The position numbers and the translations under genes are program-made. Of a stretch of DNA of 64,000 nt, positions 18,272-25,654 are shown in pieces (within the stretch, counting starts at the first letter, position 1; every line of letters starts with the position of its first letter). The DNA lies in NCBI GenBank assembly GCA_046348365.1, contig JAXMEL010000001.1:1116001-1180000 (forward strand). The letters are read 5' to 3'. The DNA comes from JAEUPI01 sp046348365 (GTDB lineage Bacteria > Pseudomonadota > Gammaproteobacteria > Burkholderiales > Burkholderiaceae_C). The notes under the pieces are model-generated. The model was not told where the DNA came from. It worked only from the letters and a program-made list of their open reading frames with translations, and made no database searches.

Positions 18272-18723
18272 TGCGCACGCTGCCGGTTCCGCTCAAGCGG
18301 CGCGACGTGCTCGTCGCCGCCGGCGGCCTGCTGCTCGCATCGCGCAGCGCGCATGCGCTGGCGCCCGAGCTCGAGGCCGCGATGCGCGGCTTCACCGCCG
18401 GCGCGCCCACGCGCGAGGGCCGCGTCAAGTTCGACATCGAGCCGCTGGTGGAGAACGGCAACGCCGTGCCGATCACGGTGAGCGTCGACAGCCCGATGAC
18501 CGCCGCCGACCACGTGCGGCAGATCGCGGTGTTCAACCAGAAGAATCCGCAGCACGACGTGATCGTGGCCACGCTGAGCCCGGCGCTGGCGCAGGCACGG
18601 CTGGCCACGCGCATCCGCCTCGCCACCTCGCAGCAGCTGGTGGCGGTGGCCCGCATGAGCGACGGCAGCCTGTGGACGCATGCGGTCGACGTGATCGTCA
18701 CGCTCGCCGCGTGCCTGGAGTGA
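18268..18723 (+). CDS. soxY: Sulfur carrier protein SoxY with an atypical C-terminus
   Basis: A 151-residue periplasmic carrier. It has a Tat-like signal (LKRRDVLVAAGGLLLASR) and a SoxY core (FNQKNPQ, ATLSPALA, LATRIRLATSQQLVAVARMSDGS). In classic SoxY the sulfur substrate hangs on the Cys of a terminal GGCGG arm. Here the chain ends TLAACLE, so the Cys is still third from the end but the glycines are gone. The start may be either of the adjacent ATG codons at 18268 and 18271. The first overlaps the soxX stop. Confidence 0.9.
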   Translation: MMRTLPVPLKRRDVLVAAGGLLLASRSAHALAPELEAAMRGFTAGAPTREGRVKFDIEPLVENGNAVPITVSVDSPMTAADHVRQIAVFNQKNPQHDVIVATLSPALAQARLATRIRLATSQQLVAVARMSDGSLWTHAVDVIVTLAACLE

Positions 18724-18736
18724 GAGCCGCCTCGAC

Positions 18737-19057
18737 ATGGCACGCGTGCTGATCCAGGTGCCGGCGACCGCCAAGCGCGGCGAGACGATCGAGGTCCGCA
18801 CGCTGATCGCGCACGTGATGGAGACCGGCTACCGCGCCGGCGTCGACGGCCGCACGCTGCCGCGCGACATCATCCGCCGCTACGTCTGCCGCTTCGACGG
18901 CGAGGTGGTGTTTGCCGCCGAGCTGGCACCGGCGATCGCGGCGAATCCGTACTTCGCGTTTCCAATGCGCGCGACCGCGAGCGGCACCTTCACCTTCACC
19001 TGGGACGGCGACAACGGCTTCGCGCAGACCGAGACGGCCACGCTGACGGTGACATGA
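18737..19057 (+). CDS. soxZ: Sulfur carrier partner SoxZ
   Basis: A 106-residue protein with the SoxZ fold: IQVPATAKRGETIEVRTLIAHVMETGYR near the N-terminus (residues 6-33) and a C-terminal FTFTWDGDNGF. SoxZ has no signal peptide of its own and is exported bound to SoxY. It begins 13 bp after soxY and overlaps soxA by ATGA, consistent with one transcript. Confidence 0.95.
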   Translation: MARVLIQVPATAKRGETIEVRTLIAHVMETGYRAGVDGRTLPRDIIRRYVCRFDGEVVFAAELAPAIAANPYFAFPMRATASGTFTFTWDGDNGFAQTETATLTVT

Positions 19058-19824
19058 CGCGCGCATGCAGCGTCGCGGTCGCGCTGGCGCTCGGCCTGCT
19101 CGCCTGTGCATGCGCGTGGGCGCAGGCGCCCAAGCGCTCGGGCTTCGACGCCCTGAGCCCGAGCCTGCAGGCCATGCAGCGCGACGACGCGCAGAACCCC
19201 GGCATGCTGTGGGTGGCCGACGGCGAGCTGCTGTGGCGCACGTCGGCGCCGGGCGCGCAGGCCTGCAGCGATTGCCACGGCCCCGTGGCGCAGAGCATGG
19301 CCGGCGTGGCCGCGCGCTACCCGGACTGGGACGCCGCCGAGCGCCGCCCGATCGACCTCGCACAACGCATCAACGCCTGCCGCACGCGGCACCAGCGCGG
19401 CAGCGCCTGGCCCGCCGAGAGCCAGGAGCTGCTCGGCCTGGAGGCGTACGTGGCCCGCGCCTCGCGCGGCCGGCCGCTCGCGCCCTCGCGCGCGCCCGAA
19501 CTCGCCGCCGCGCGCGCCGAGGGCGAGCGGCTGTACCACCAACGGCTGGGTCAGCTCAACCTGGCCTGCACGCAGTGCCACGACGAACTGCCCGGCCGCA
19601 AGCTCGGCGGCACGCCGATCCCGCAGGGCCACGTCAACGGCTATCCGCTGTACCGGCTCGAGTGGCAGAGCCTGGGCTCGCTGCGCCGGCGCATCCGCAA
19701 CTGCATGAGCGGCGTGCGCGCCGAGGCGTTCGGCTTCGACGCGCCGGAGATGATCGCGCTCGAGGCGTACCTCGCGCAGCGCAGCGCGGGGTTGATGGTC
19801 GAGGCGCCCGCGGTGCGGCCCTAG
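19054..19824 (+). CDS. soxA: Sulfur-oxidation diheme cytochrome c SoxA
   Basis: A 256-residue periplasmic cytochrome. The signal peptide ends near AWA (residue 23). Two heme motifs are present, CSDCH at 71-75 and CTQCH at 172-176. Cys217 in RNCMSGVRAE is the likely persulfide-forming heme ligand and catalytic residue of SoxA. This supports real SoxAX activity joining a thiol-type sulfur compound to SoxYZ. soxB and soxCD are absent from the window. The TAG stop is shared, on opposite strands, with the stop of the next gene (CTAG at 19821-19824). Confidence 0.93.
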   Translation: MTRACSVAVALALGLLACACAWAQAPKRSGFDALSPSLQAMQRDDAQNPGMLWVADGELLWRTSAPGAQACSDCHGPVAQSMAGVAARYPDWDAAERRPIDLAQRINACRTRHQRGSAWPAESQELLGLEAYVARASRGRPLAPSRAPELAAARAEGERLYHQRLGQLNLACTQCHDELPGRKLGGTPIPQGHVNGYPLYRLEWQSLGSLRRRIRNCMSGVRAEAFGFDAPEMIALEAYLAQRSAGLMVEAPAVRP

Positions 19825-22184
19825 GCCTTCAGCTCCGCCAGCGGCGCCGCATCGAACTGCCGCAGCTGCAGCGCGCGCCAGACGCGCTCGGCCGTCACCG
19901 GCATCTGGATGCGCTCGGCGTCACGGCCGAGGCCGGCATGGGCGAGCGCGTCGATCACCGCGTTGACCACCGCCGGCGTGGCGCCGATGGTGCCGAGTTC
20001 GCCCACGCCCTTCACGCCGAGCGCGTTGTTGGTGCTCGGCGTGGACTCGTCGAACTCGGTCACGAAGCCGCGGAAGCCGTCGGCGCGCGGCAGCGCGTAG
20101 TCCATGAAGCTCGCGCTCAGCGCCTGCCCGCTCTCGCCGTCGTAGACCATGTGCTCCATCAACGCCTGGCCGATGCCCTGCACCGCGCCGCCTTCGATCT
20201 GGCCGCGCACGATGGCCGGGCTGATCACGCGGCCGATGTCGTTGACCGATGCGTAGGCCACGATCTGCACCTCGCCGGTGGCGGCGTCGATCTCGACCTC
20301 GCACACATGGCAGGCGTTGGGCCAGGTGGGGCCGGCGACGGTGCTCGTCGAATCGACGTGGATGCGCGCTTCGGCCTGGCGGCCCGCCAGCTCGAACAGG
20401 TCGATGCCGAGGTCGGTGCCGGCCACCGCGAAGCGGCCGGCGCGGTATTCGATGTCGGCCGCCGGCGCCTCGAGCGCGTCGGCGGCGAGCGCCTTGGCAT
20501 GCTCGATCGTGCGCTGCGAGGCCACGCGCACCGACGAGCCGCCGGTGAAGATCGAGCGCGAGCCGGCGCTGCCGAAGCCGTTGTTGCGGTCGGTGTCGCC
20601 CATCACCACGCGGATGCGCTCGATCGGCACCTGGAACACGTCGACCGCCAGCTGCGCCAGGCTGGTGGCGATGCCCTGCCCCATGCCCTGCACAGCCGAC
20701 ATCAGCTCGATCGTGCCGTCGGGCGTCACGTCGACGGTCACGCGCTCCTCGAACACGTTGCCGCCGGTCCATTCGAGGAAACTGGCGATGCCGCGGCCGC
20801 GCAGCCTGCCGCGCGCTTCGCTGGCCGCACGCCGCGCGGCAAAGCCGTGCCAGTCGGCGAGCTGCAGGCCGCGGTCGAGCACGCGCTCGAAGCGGCCCAC
20901 GTCGTACACCTGCGCCATCGCATTCGTGTACGGCATCTGCTCGGGCCGGATCAGGTTGCGCCGGCGCAGCTCGGCCGGGTCGAGCTTCATCTCGCGCGCG
21001 GCGGCGTCGAACAACCGCTCGGTGATGTAGATCGCCTCGGGCCGGCCCGCGCCGCGGTATGCGCCGACGGTGGCGGTGTTCGTCATCACCGCGGTGAGGT
21101 GCAGGTCGATCGTGCCGATGTCGTAGATGCTGGTCGTCACCCACGGCCCGATCAGCAGCGGGATCGCCATGCCGGTGCCGGTGGCATAGGCACCCACGTT
21201 GGCGATCGCGCGCACGCGCAGCGCCAGCACCTTGCCCTGCGCATCGAGCGCCATCTCGGCGCGCGAGAGCACGTCGCGGCCGTGCACCGCGGCGAGGAAC
21301 TCTTCCAGCCGCTGCGCCGTCCACTTCACGGGCCGCTTCAGCGCGCAGGCGGCATGGGCCACCGCCACGTCCTCGGGGTAGATGCCGGTCTTCATGCCGA
21401 AGCCGCCGCCCACGTCGCCGACGACCACGCGCACGCGCGCCGGCGTCATGCCGGGCAGGCAGTCGGCCAGGCTGTTGCGGATGCCGGTGGGCATCTGGCT
21501 GCTGAGGCGCACGGTGAGGCGCTCGCTGGCGCTGTCGAATTCCGCCAGCACCGCGCGCGGCTCGATCGGCGACGGCGCGAGCCGCTGGTTCACGACGTCG
21601 ACCTGCACGCGATGCGCCGCCGCGGCGAAGGCCTTCGCGGCGGCGGCTGCATCGCCGTGGCGCATCTCGGCGGCAACGTTGTCGGGCGCCGCGTCGGTGA
21701 GCGCCGGCGCGCCGGGCTGCATCGCGCGCAACGGGTCGGTCACCGCCGGCAGCTCCTCGTAGTCGACCATCAGCGCGTCGGCGCCGGCACGCGCTGCTTC
21801 GGCCGATTGCGCGACCACCATCGCCACCGCCTCGCCGACGAAGCGCACGCGCTCGTGGGCCAGCGCCCGGCGCGGCGCGGTGGCGAACGGCGTGCCGTCG
21901 GGGCGCCTGAACGCAGAGGCCACCGCCAGCGGCTTGACGCCGGCCGCGGCGAGCTGCGCGCCGGTGAACACCGCCACCACGCCGGGCATCGCGGCCACGG
22001 CCTGATCATCGATGGCGACGATGCGCGCATGGGCGTGCGGCGAACGCACGAAGGCCAGGTGCAGCAACGCGTCGGGCACCACGTCGTCGGTGTAGCGGCC
22101 CTGGCCGGCGAGCAGCGCGGCGTCTTCGACCCGCCGCACCACCTGGCCGCTGCCGAAGCGGCCGGCCTCGAAAGCGGCGCTCAT
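19821..22184 (-). CDS. Molybdenum hydroxylase large subunit (xanthine dehydrogenase/CoxL form II-like)
   Basis: A 787-residue molybdopterin-binding subunit. It has the N-terminal ald_Xan_dh_C region (RVEDAALLAGQGRYTDD), then GDVGGGFGMKTG and AYRGAGRPEA at the active-site loop. CO dehydrogenase form I has a Cys-containing loop there, so this is a form II or other hydroxylase, not a proven CO oxidiser. The C-terminal GVGELGTIGATPAVVNAVIDAL segment is the usual cofactor site and glutamate region. There is no signal peptide, so it is cytoplasmic. Its ATG overlaps the stop of the Fe-S subunit (ATGA). No FAD subunit gene is adjacent. Confidence 0.92.
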   Translation of the reverse strand: MSAAFEAGRFGSGQVVRRVEDAALLAGQGRYTDDVVPDALLHLAFVRSPHAHARIVAIDDQAVAAMPGVVAVFTGAQLAAAGVKPLAVASAFRRPDGTPFATAPRRALAHERVRFVGEAVAMVVAQSAEAARAGADALMVDYEELPAVTDPLRAMQPGAPALTDAAPDNVAAEMRHGDAAAAAKAFAAAAHRVQVDVVNQRLAPSPIEPRAVLAEFDSASERLTVRLSSQMPTGIRNSLADCLPGMTPARVRVVVGDVGGGFGMKTGIYPEDVAVAHAACALKRPVKWTAQRLEEFLAAVHGRDVLSRAEMALDAQGKVLALRVRAIANVGAYATGTGMAIPLLIGPWVTTSIYDIGTIDLHLTAVMTNTATVGAYRGAGRPEAIYITERLFDAAAREMKLDPAELRRRNLIRPEQMPYTNAMAQVYDVGRFERVLDRGLQLADWHGFAARRAASEARGRLRGRGIASFLEWTGGNVFEERVTVDVTPDGTIELMSAVQGMGQGIATSLAQLAVDVFQVPIERIRVVMGDTDRNNGFGSAGSRSIFTGGSSVRVASQRTIEHAKALAADALEAPAADIEYRAGRFAVAGTDLGIDLFELAGRQAEARIHVDSTSTVAGPTWPNACHVCEVEIDAATGEVQIVAYASVNDIGRVISPAIVRGQIEGGAVQGIGQALMEHMVYDGESGQALSASFMDYALPRADGFRGFVTEFDESTPSTNNALGVKGVGELGTIGATPAVVNAVIDALAHAGLGRDAERIQMPVTAERVWRALQLRQFDAAPLAELKA

Positions 22185-22660
22185 CGTTGCGCCTCCCGAG
22201 AGACGGTTCCCGCGGCCTGCTGCACCGCGGCCACGATGTTCACGTAGCCGGTGCAGCGGCACAGGTTGCCCTCGAGCGCATCGACGATCTGCGCCTCGGT
22301 GGGCCGCGGATGCTCGCGCAACAGCGCAGCCGCCGACATCAGCATGCCCGGCGTGCAGAAGCCGCATTGCAGGCCGTGGCATTGCGCGAAGGCCTCCTGC
22401 AGCGCGTGCGGCCGGCCGTCGGTGGCCAGACCTTCGACCGTGGTGATCTCGCGCCCCTGCACCTGGAGCGCCAGCACCGAGCAACTGCGCACGGCGGCGC
22501 CGTCGAGCATCACGGTGCAGGCGCCGCACTGGCCGGTGTCGCAGCCCACGTGGGTGCCGGTCAGCCGCAGCGCGCCGCGCAGCACGTCGACCAGCAGGGT
22601 GTGCGGCTCGACCTCGATGCTCACCGGTCGGCCGTTGACCGTACAACTCAGCTTCGGCAT
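22181..22660 (-). CDS. Molybdenum hydroxylase small subunit, 2x[2Fe-2S] (CoxS-like)
   Basis: A 159-residue iron-sulfur subunit with VGCDTGQCGACTVMLDG for the first cluster and CGFCTPGM plus NLCRCTGYVNI for the second. It starts at the ATG at 22660 (MPKLSCTVNG). The gene pairs with the large subunit through a 4-bp overlap. Electrons would normally go on to a CoxM-like FAD subunit, which is missing here and may be encoded elsewhere. Confidence 0.94.
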   Translation of the reverse strand: MPKLSCTVNGRPVSIEVEPHTLLVDVLRGALRLTGTHVGCDTGQCGACTVMLDGAAVRSCSVLALQVQGREITTVEGLATDGRPHALQEAFAQCHGLQCGFCTPGMLMSAAALLREHPRPTEAQIVDALEGNLCRCTGYVNIVAAVQQAAGTVSREAQR

Positions 22661-22706
22661 GCGTGACCCCGCGCGTCTTGAAGCGGAGCATCGTAGCCGG
22701 AAAGAC

Positions 22707-22800
22707 GCAGGCCCCGCCGGAGCGGGGGTCCACAAGCAGCAGGCCCCGCCGCAGCGGGGATCCACAAGCAGCAGGCCCCGCCGCAGCGGGGCCTGGGCAT
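22707..22800. repeat. Three tandem 32-bp hairpin units
   Basis: Units start at 22707, 22739 and 22771. Each has a CCCCGC...GCGGGG stem around a short loop, and a spacer reading TCCACAAGCA in the first two. The third is a little shorter and has an extended GGCCCCGC/GCGGGGCC stem. The array sits between two minus-strand genes, just after the stop of the 87-aa gene, so it may terminate transcription. Confidence 0.9.
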
Positions 22801-22815
22801 GCAAGCGCCGGTGGA

Positions 22816-23079
22816 TCAGGCGGCTCGTACGCCGCGGCGGCTGCCGAGCATCAGGTCCTGCAGCCACAGCGCCGACTGCGTGATCAGGTCGTGCCGACGC
22901 GGCGCTTCGTGGCGCAGCCCGATGGCCACGCGGCCCGTCCAGTAGATCGTGCGGCCGCTGCCGGGCAGCGTCACCGGGCCCACGTACTGTGGCGGCACGG
23001 GAATCGGCGGCGCGCTGTCGCAGAGGTGGATGAAGTCACTCGCGTCGCTTCGGTCATCGCATTGCAGGTCGGCCAGCAT
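22816..23079 (-). CDS. Small conserved-looking hypothetical protein (87 aa)
   Basis: The ATG at 23079 follows a GGAG site 8 bases upstream; a longer frame begins at 23160 with less support. The protein has a central IPVPPQYVGPVTLPGSG stretch followed by RTIYWTGRVAIGLRHE, which looks like a compact beta-rich small protein. No signal peptide, Cys motif or membrane helix is visible. I cannot assign a function. A triple hairpin array follows it. Confidence 0.65.
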   Translation of the reverse strand: MLADLQCDDRSDASDFIHLCDSAPPIPVPPQYVGPVTLPGSGRTIYWTGRVAIGLRHEAPRRHDLITQSALWLQDLMLGSRRGVRAA

Positions 23080-23347
23080 CTCGTGCTCTCCGTGGGTTCG
23101 ATGGCGCGCATCATTGCGGCAGGCCGTGTAACCTGCACTGCCCAACACTAGGGAGTTCATCCCGGGGGGACGCGGCGCCTGCGCGCTTGCGTGCGGCGCA
23201 ACTTACAGGTGCAACGGCCCTCGCGCGGTGTCGGCAGCCGATCGCCCCAGGGGCCGAAGCATGCCGAAGCGGCAGCACCCGCGTCACGCACACACCGTGT
23301 AACGAGATCTACACGCGTGCCCGAGGGCCGTCCGCGCGCGCCGCCAC

Positions 23348-24583
23348 CTACTTGCAGGATGCCGGCGCGGCGCATCGCGGCGTCGACGCCGCTGCCTCCC
23401 ACATCGGCATCGCCAGCCACCACAGCAGCGGCATCACCGCCGGCGTGATGTCGCCCACGCGCCCCGGCAGCCACATCTGCTGCAACTCCAGCAACAGCGC
23501 CCAGAGTGCCAGAGCGATCGCCAGCGGGCCGCTGCGCCAGCCGGTCGCGCGCCCGGTCAGCATCACCGCGCCGAGCCAGAACGCCTGCCAGCACAGCGCC
23601 AGCGTGTTGATGACCAGCGAGCCCCGCAGCGACGCGACGAACGGAATCCAGCTGAACGACGATGCATCCGACGTCCACGCGAACGGCCTGAGTTCGTCGA
23701 ACGTGAAGTAGCCCAACGCCAGGCACAGCACCAGCGCGCGGGCCGCGCGGTCCTCGAGCCGCCACACCAGCGCCCCCGACAGCATCAGGCCGGCGATCCA
23801 GCCGGCGGCGTGCGGCATCGAGATCACCTGGCCGTGCAGGAACAGCTTGCCGATCGCCGCCGCAGCCACCAGGCCCGGCAGAACCACGACCCGGTGCGGC
23901 GATGCCCGGCCGAGTTGCGCAACGACCATCAGGCTCAGCGCCGCCTCGACGAACGAGCGGCCGTTCCACTGCGGCGAGAGCAGCAGCGGCTTGAGCGCGT
24001 TCTTGACGTGCTGCCAGTCGATCGTCGGCAGGAACGGCCACCACTCGATGGCCAGCCACAGCAGCGCCATCACCAGCGCAGGTGATGCGGCCGCCGGTTC
24101 GTGCCGGCGCTGCCGAGGGCGCAGCCGAACCCGGATCGCGTCGATCGCCTGCCCGAGCGCCATGCCGACGGCGTTCCACAACATGTCGGACACCGCCGCC
24201 GAGCGTTCGGGCACCCAGAACTGCAGCACCTGCAAGGCGAGCGCGAAGGCCGTGCCGAGCAACCAGATGCCGAGCGCGATCGCCGCGCGCGGGTGCACGC
24301 CCGGCGCGATCGCGCGCGCTGCCAGCAGGCCCAGCGGCACGAACAGCACGACGTTGCCGACCACATCGCCGAGGCTTGTCCACCAGCCGGCCTCGGCCCA
24401 CATGCGACTCCAGGCCGCCGTGCCCGACACCGATCGATCGAAGTGCCACGGATAGAGCGACCCGTGCGTGACGAGCAGCACGCACACCGCGAGCAGCCAG
24501 CGCCGGCGCGCAACGCGGACGGCCGGCACGCGCTGCTGCGCGATCCCCGGATCCGGGCCCGAAAGCCTCGAGTTGGATGGCAT
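23348..24583 (-). CDS. VanZ-like multi-helix membrane protein
   Basis: A 411-residue integral membrane protein with about nine to ten hydrophobic segments. The first part (residues 30-150) resembles VanZ-like domains: a helix, then SLYPWHF, the GDVVGNVVLFVPLGLLAAR segment and a later WNAVGMALG. The second half repeats this pattern in part (LQQMWLPGRVGDITPAVMP). VanZ proteins are linked to glycopeptide resistance in Gram-positives, but in Proteobacteria their role is unknown. The upstream metallopeptidase-like gene ends 26 bp before it, so the two may be co-transcribed. The start opens at the ATG at 24583. Confidence 0.78.
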   Translation of the reverse strand: MPSNSRLSGPDPGIAQQRVPAVRVARRRWLLAVCVLLVTHGSLYPWHFDRSVSGTAAWSRMWAEAGWWTSLGDVVGNVVLFVPLGLLAARAIAPGVHPRAAIALGIWLLGTAFALALQVLQFWVPERSAAVSDMLWNAVGMALGQAIDAIRVRLRPRQRRHEPAAASPALVMALLWLAIEWWPFLPTIDWQHVKNALKPLLLSPQWNGRSFVEAALSLMVVAQLGRASPHRVVVLPGLVAAAAIGKLFLHGQVISMPHAAGWIAGLMLSGALVWRLEDRAARALVLCLALGYFTFDELRPFAWTSDASSFSWIPFVASLRGSLVINTLALCWQAFWLGAVMLTGRATGWRSGPLAIALALWALLLELQQMWLPGRVGDITPAVMPLLWWLAMPMWEAAASTPRCAAPASCK

Positions 24584-24609
24584 GGCGCGGCGCAAGGCCG
24601 GCGATGTTA

Positions 24610-25542
24610 TCAACCGAGGATGGCGCGGCGCACTGCCGCCAGCGGCGCATCGTCGCGCAGGCCGTCGGCGCCGACGCCGAGCTCGCGCCACAGCGCATCG
24701 AGGTCGACGCGCGCCGGGCGGTCCTTCATCTCGTCGTACAGATCGACCAGCGTGTGCCCGCCCACTGCGGCGTCGGCGGCGGCGAGCACGCGCGAGGCGA
24801 TCCAGCGCACGCGGTAGTCGCCGCCGGTGGCCAGCACGCCGCGCAGCGCCTGCTGCAGCCCGCGCTGCGCATCGCCGCTGCGGCGCAGCCGCACGTCGGC
24901 GACCAGGCAGAACAGCGCGCCGCCCCAATAGGTGCGCGCCCAGGTGGGCGTGAAGTCCAGGCCGCGGTCGTGCTCGGCCGGCTGGCCCTGCGCCATCGCG
25001 CGCTGCCAGCCCTGCCACACATCGGCCGCAGCCACCGTGCCGGCGTGGCCGCGCGCCAGCGCTTCGACGTAGGTGGCGATGCCTTCGTGCAGCCAGCGCT
25101 GGCGCAGCGGCAGCTGCGGCACCGCCAGGTGCACCATCTCGTGCGTGAGGATCCAGTCGGCGCGCAACTGTGCCTCGCTCACGTCGCGCCCGGCGCGGAT
25201 GCGGATCAGCGGCGACGGCACGCCGAAGCTGGCACCGCCTTGCACGCCGTCGCCGTCCACCGGCAGCAGCAGCAGCTCCGAACGCGGCACCGGGAAGCGT
25301 CCGAACCATTGCGCCACCGCCGCCGCGCCGGCGCGCACCCACGCGAGCAGCCGCTCGCGCGCCGGCGCGTCGAACCCCGGCGCGAACTGCACCTCGATCT
25401 CGCCGGCGGGCACCGGCAGCGACACCACCGTCGGCGGCTCGTCGGCGGCCGCCCGCGCAGGCCAGGCGCCGGCGAGGGCGGCGGCGAGCAGCAGGCGGCG
25501 CCGCCGCGGGGCGGCGAGGGTCTCGTGCTCGTTGCGATGCAT
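24610..25542 (-). CDS. Exported gluzincin-type metallopeptidase-like protein
   Basis: A 310-residue protein starting at the ATG at 25542. The N-terminus has four arginines then an Ala/Leu-rich signal peptide ending near ARA. HEMVH near residue 133-137 is a zinc-binding HEXXH motif, and the following WLHEGIATYVE supplies the downstream glutamate ligand expected of gluzincins. This is the layout of small M1/M61-like or peptidase_MA-like proteins. The target is unknown. It precedes the VanZ-like gene by 26 bp on the same strand and is divergent from the phospholipase D-like gene. Confidence 0.8.
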   Translation of the reverse strand: MHRNEHETLAAPRRRRLLLAAALAGAWPARAAADEPPTVVSLPVPAGEIEVQFAPGFDAPARERLLAWVRAGAAAVAQWFGRFPVPRSELLLLPVDGDGVQGGASFGVPSPLIRIRAGRDVSEAQLRADWILTHEMVHLAVPQLPLRQRWLHEGIATYVEALARGHAGTVAAADVWQGWQRAMAQGQPAEHDRGLDFTPTWARTYWGGALFCLVADVRLRRSGDAQRGLQQALRGVLATGGDYRVRWIASRVLAAADAAVGGHTLVDLYDEMKDRPARVDLDALWRELGVGADGLRDDAPLAAVRRAILG

Positions 25543-25654
25543 GGTCTGCCCGGCCGTGTCGGCCCGCCCAGCATACGGCGCCGGCGGGAATCTCGGCGCG
25601 GTGCATGGGCATGGGCGTTGCGCGATGATCGCGGCCGCCGGGAAACCCTTGCGC

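Noticed and set aside
19821..22184. Calling the large subunit a CO dehydrogenase.
   Set aside because: The active-site loop is AYRGAGR, not the Cys-containing loop of form I CO dehydrogenase, and the FAD subunit is missing.
22707..22800. Possible CRISPR array.
   Set aside because: Units are adjacent and the spacers are alike instead of unique, with no leader or cas genes.
23080..23347. 268-bp gap between the 87-aa gene and the VanZ-like gene.
   Set aside because: No convincing coding frame, RNA gene or strong repeat was seen; only short frames of shadow-type composition.
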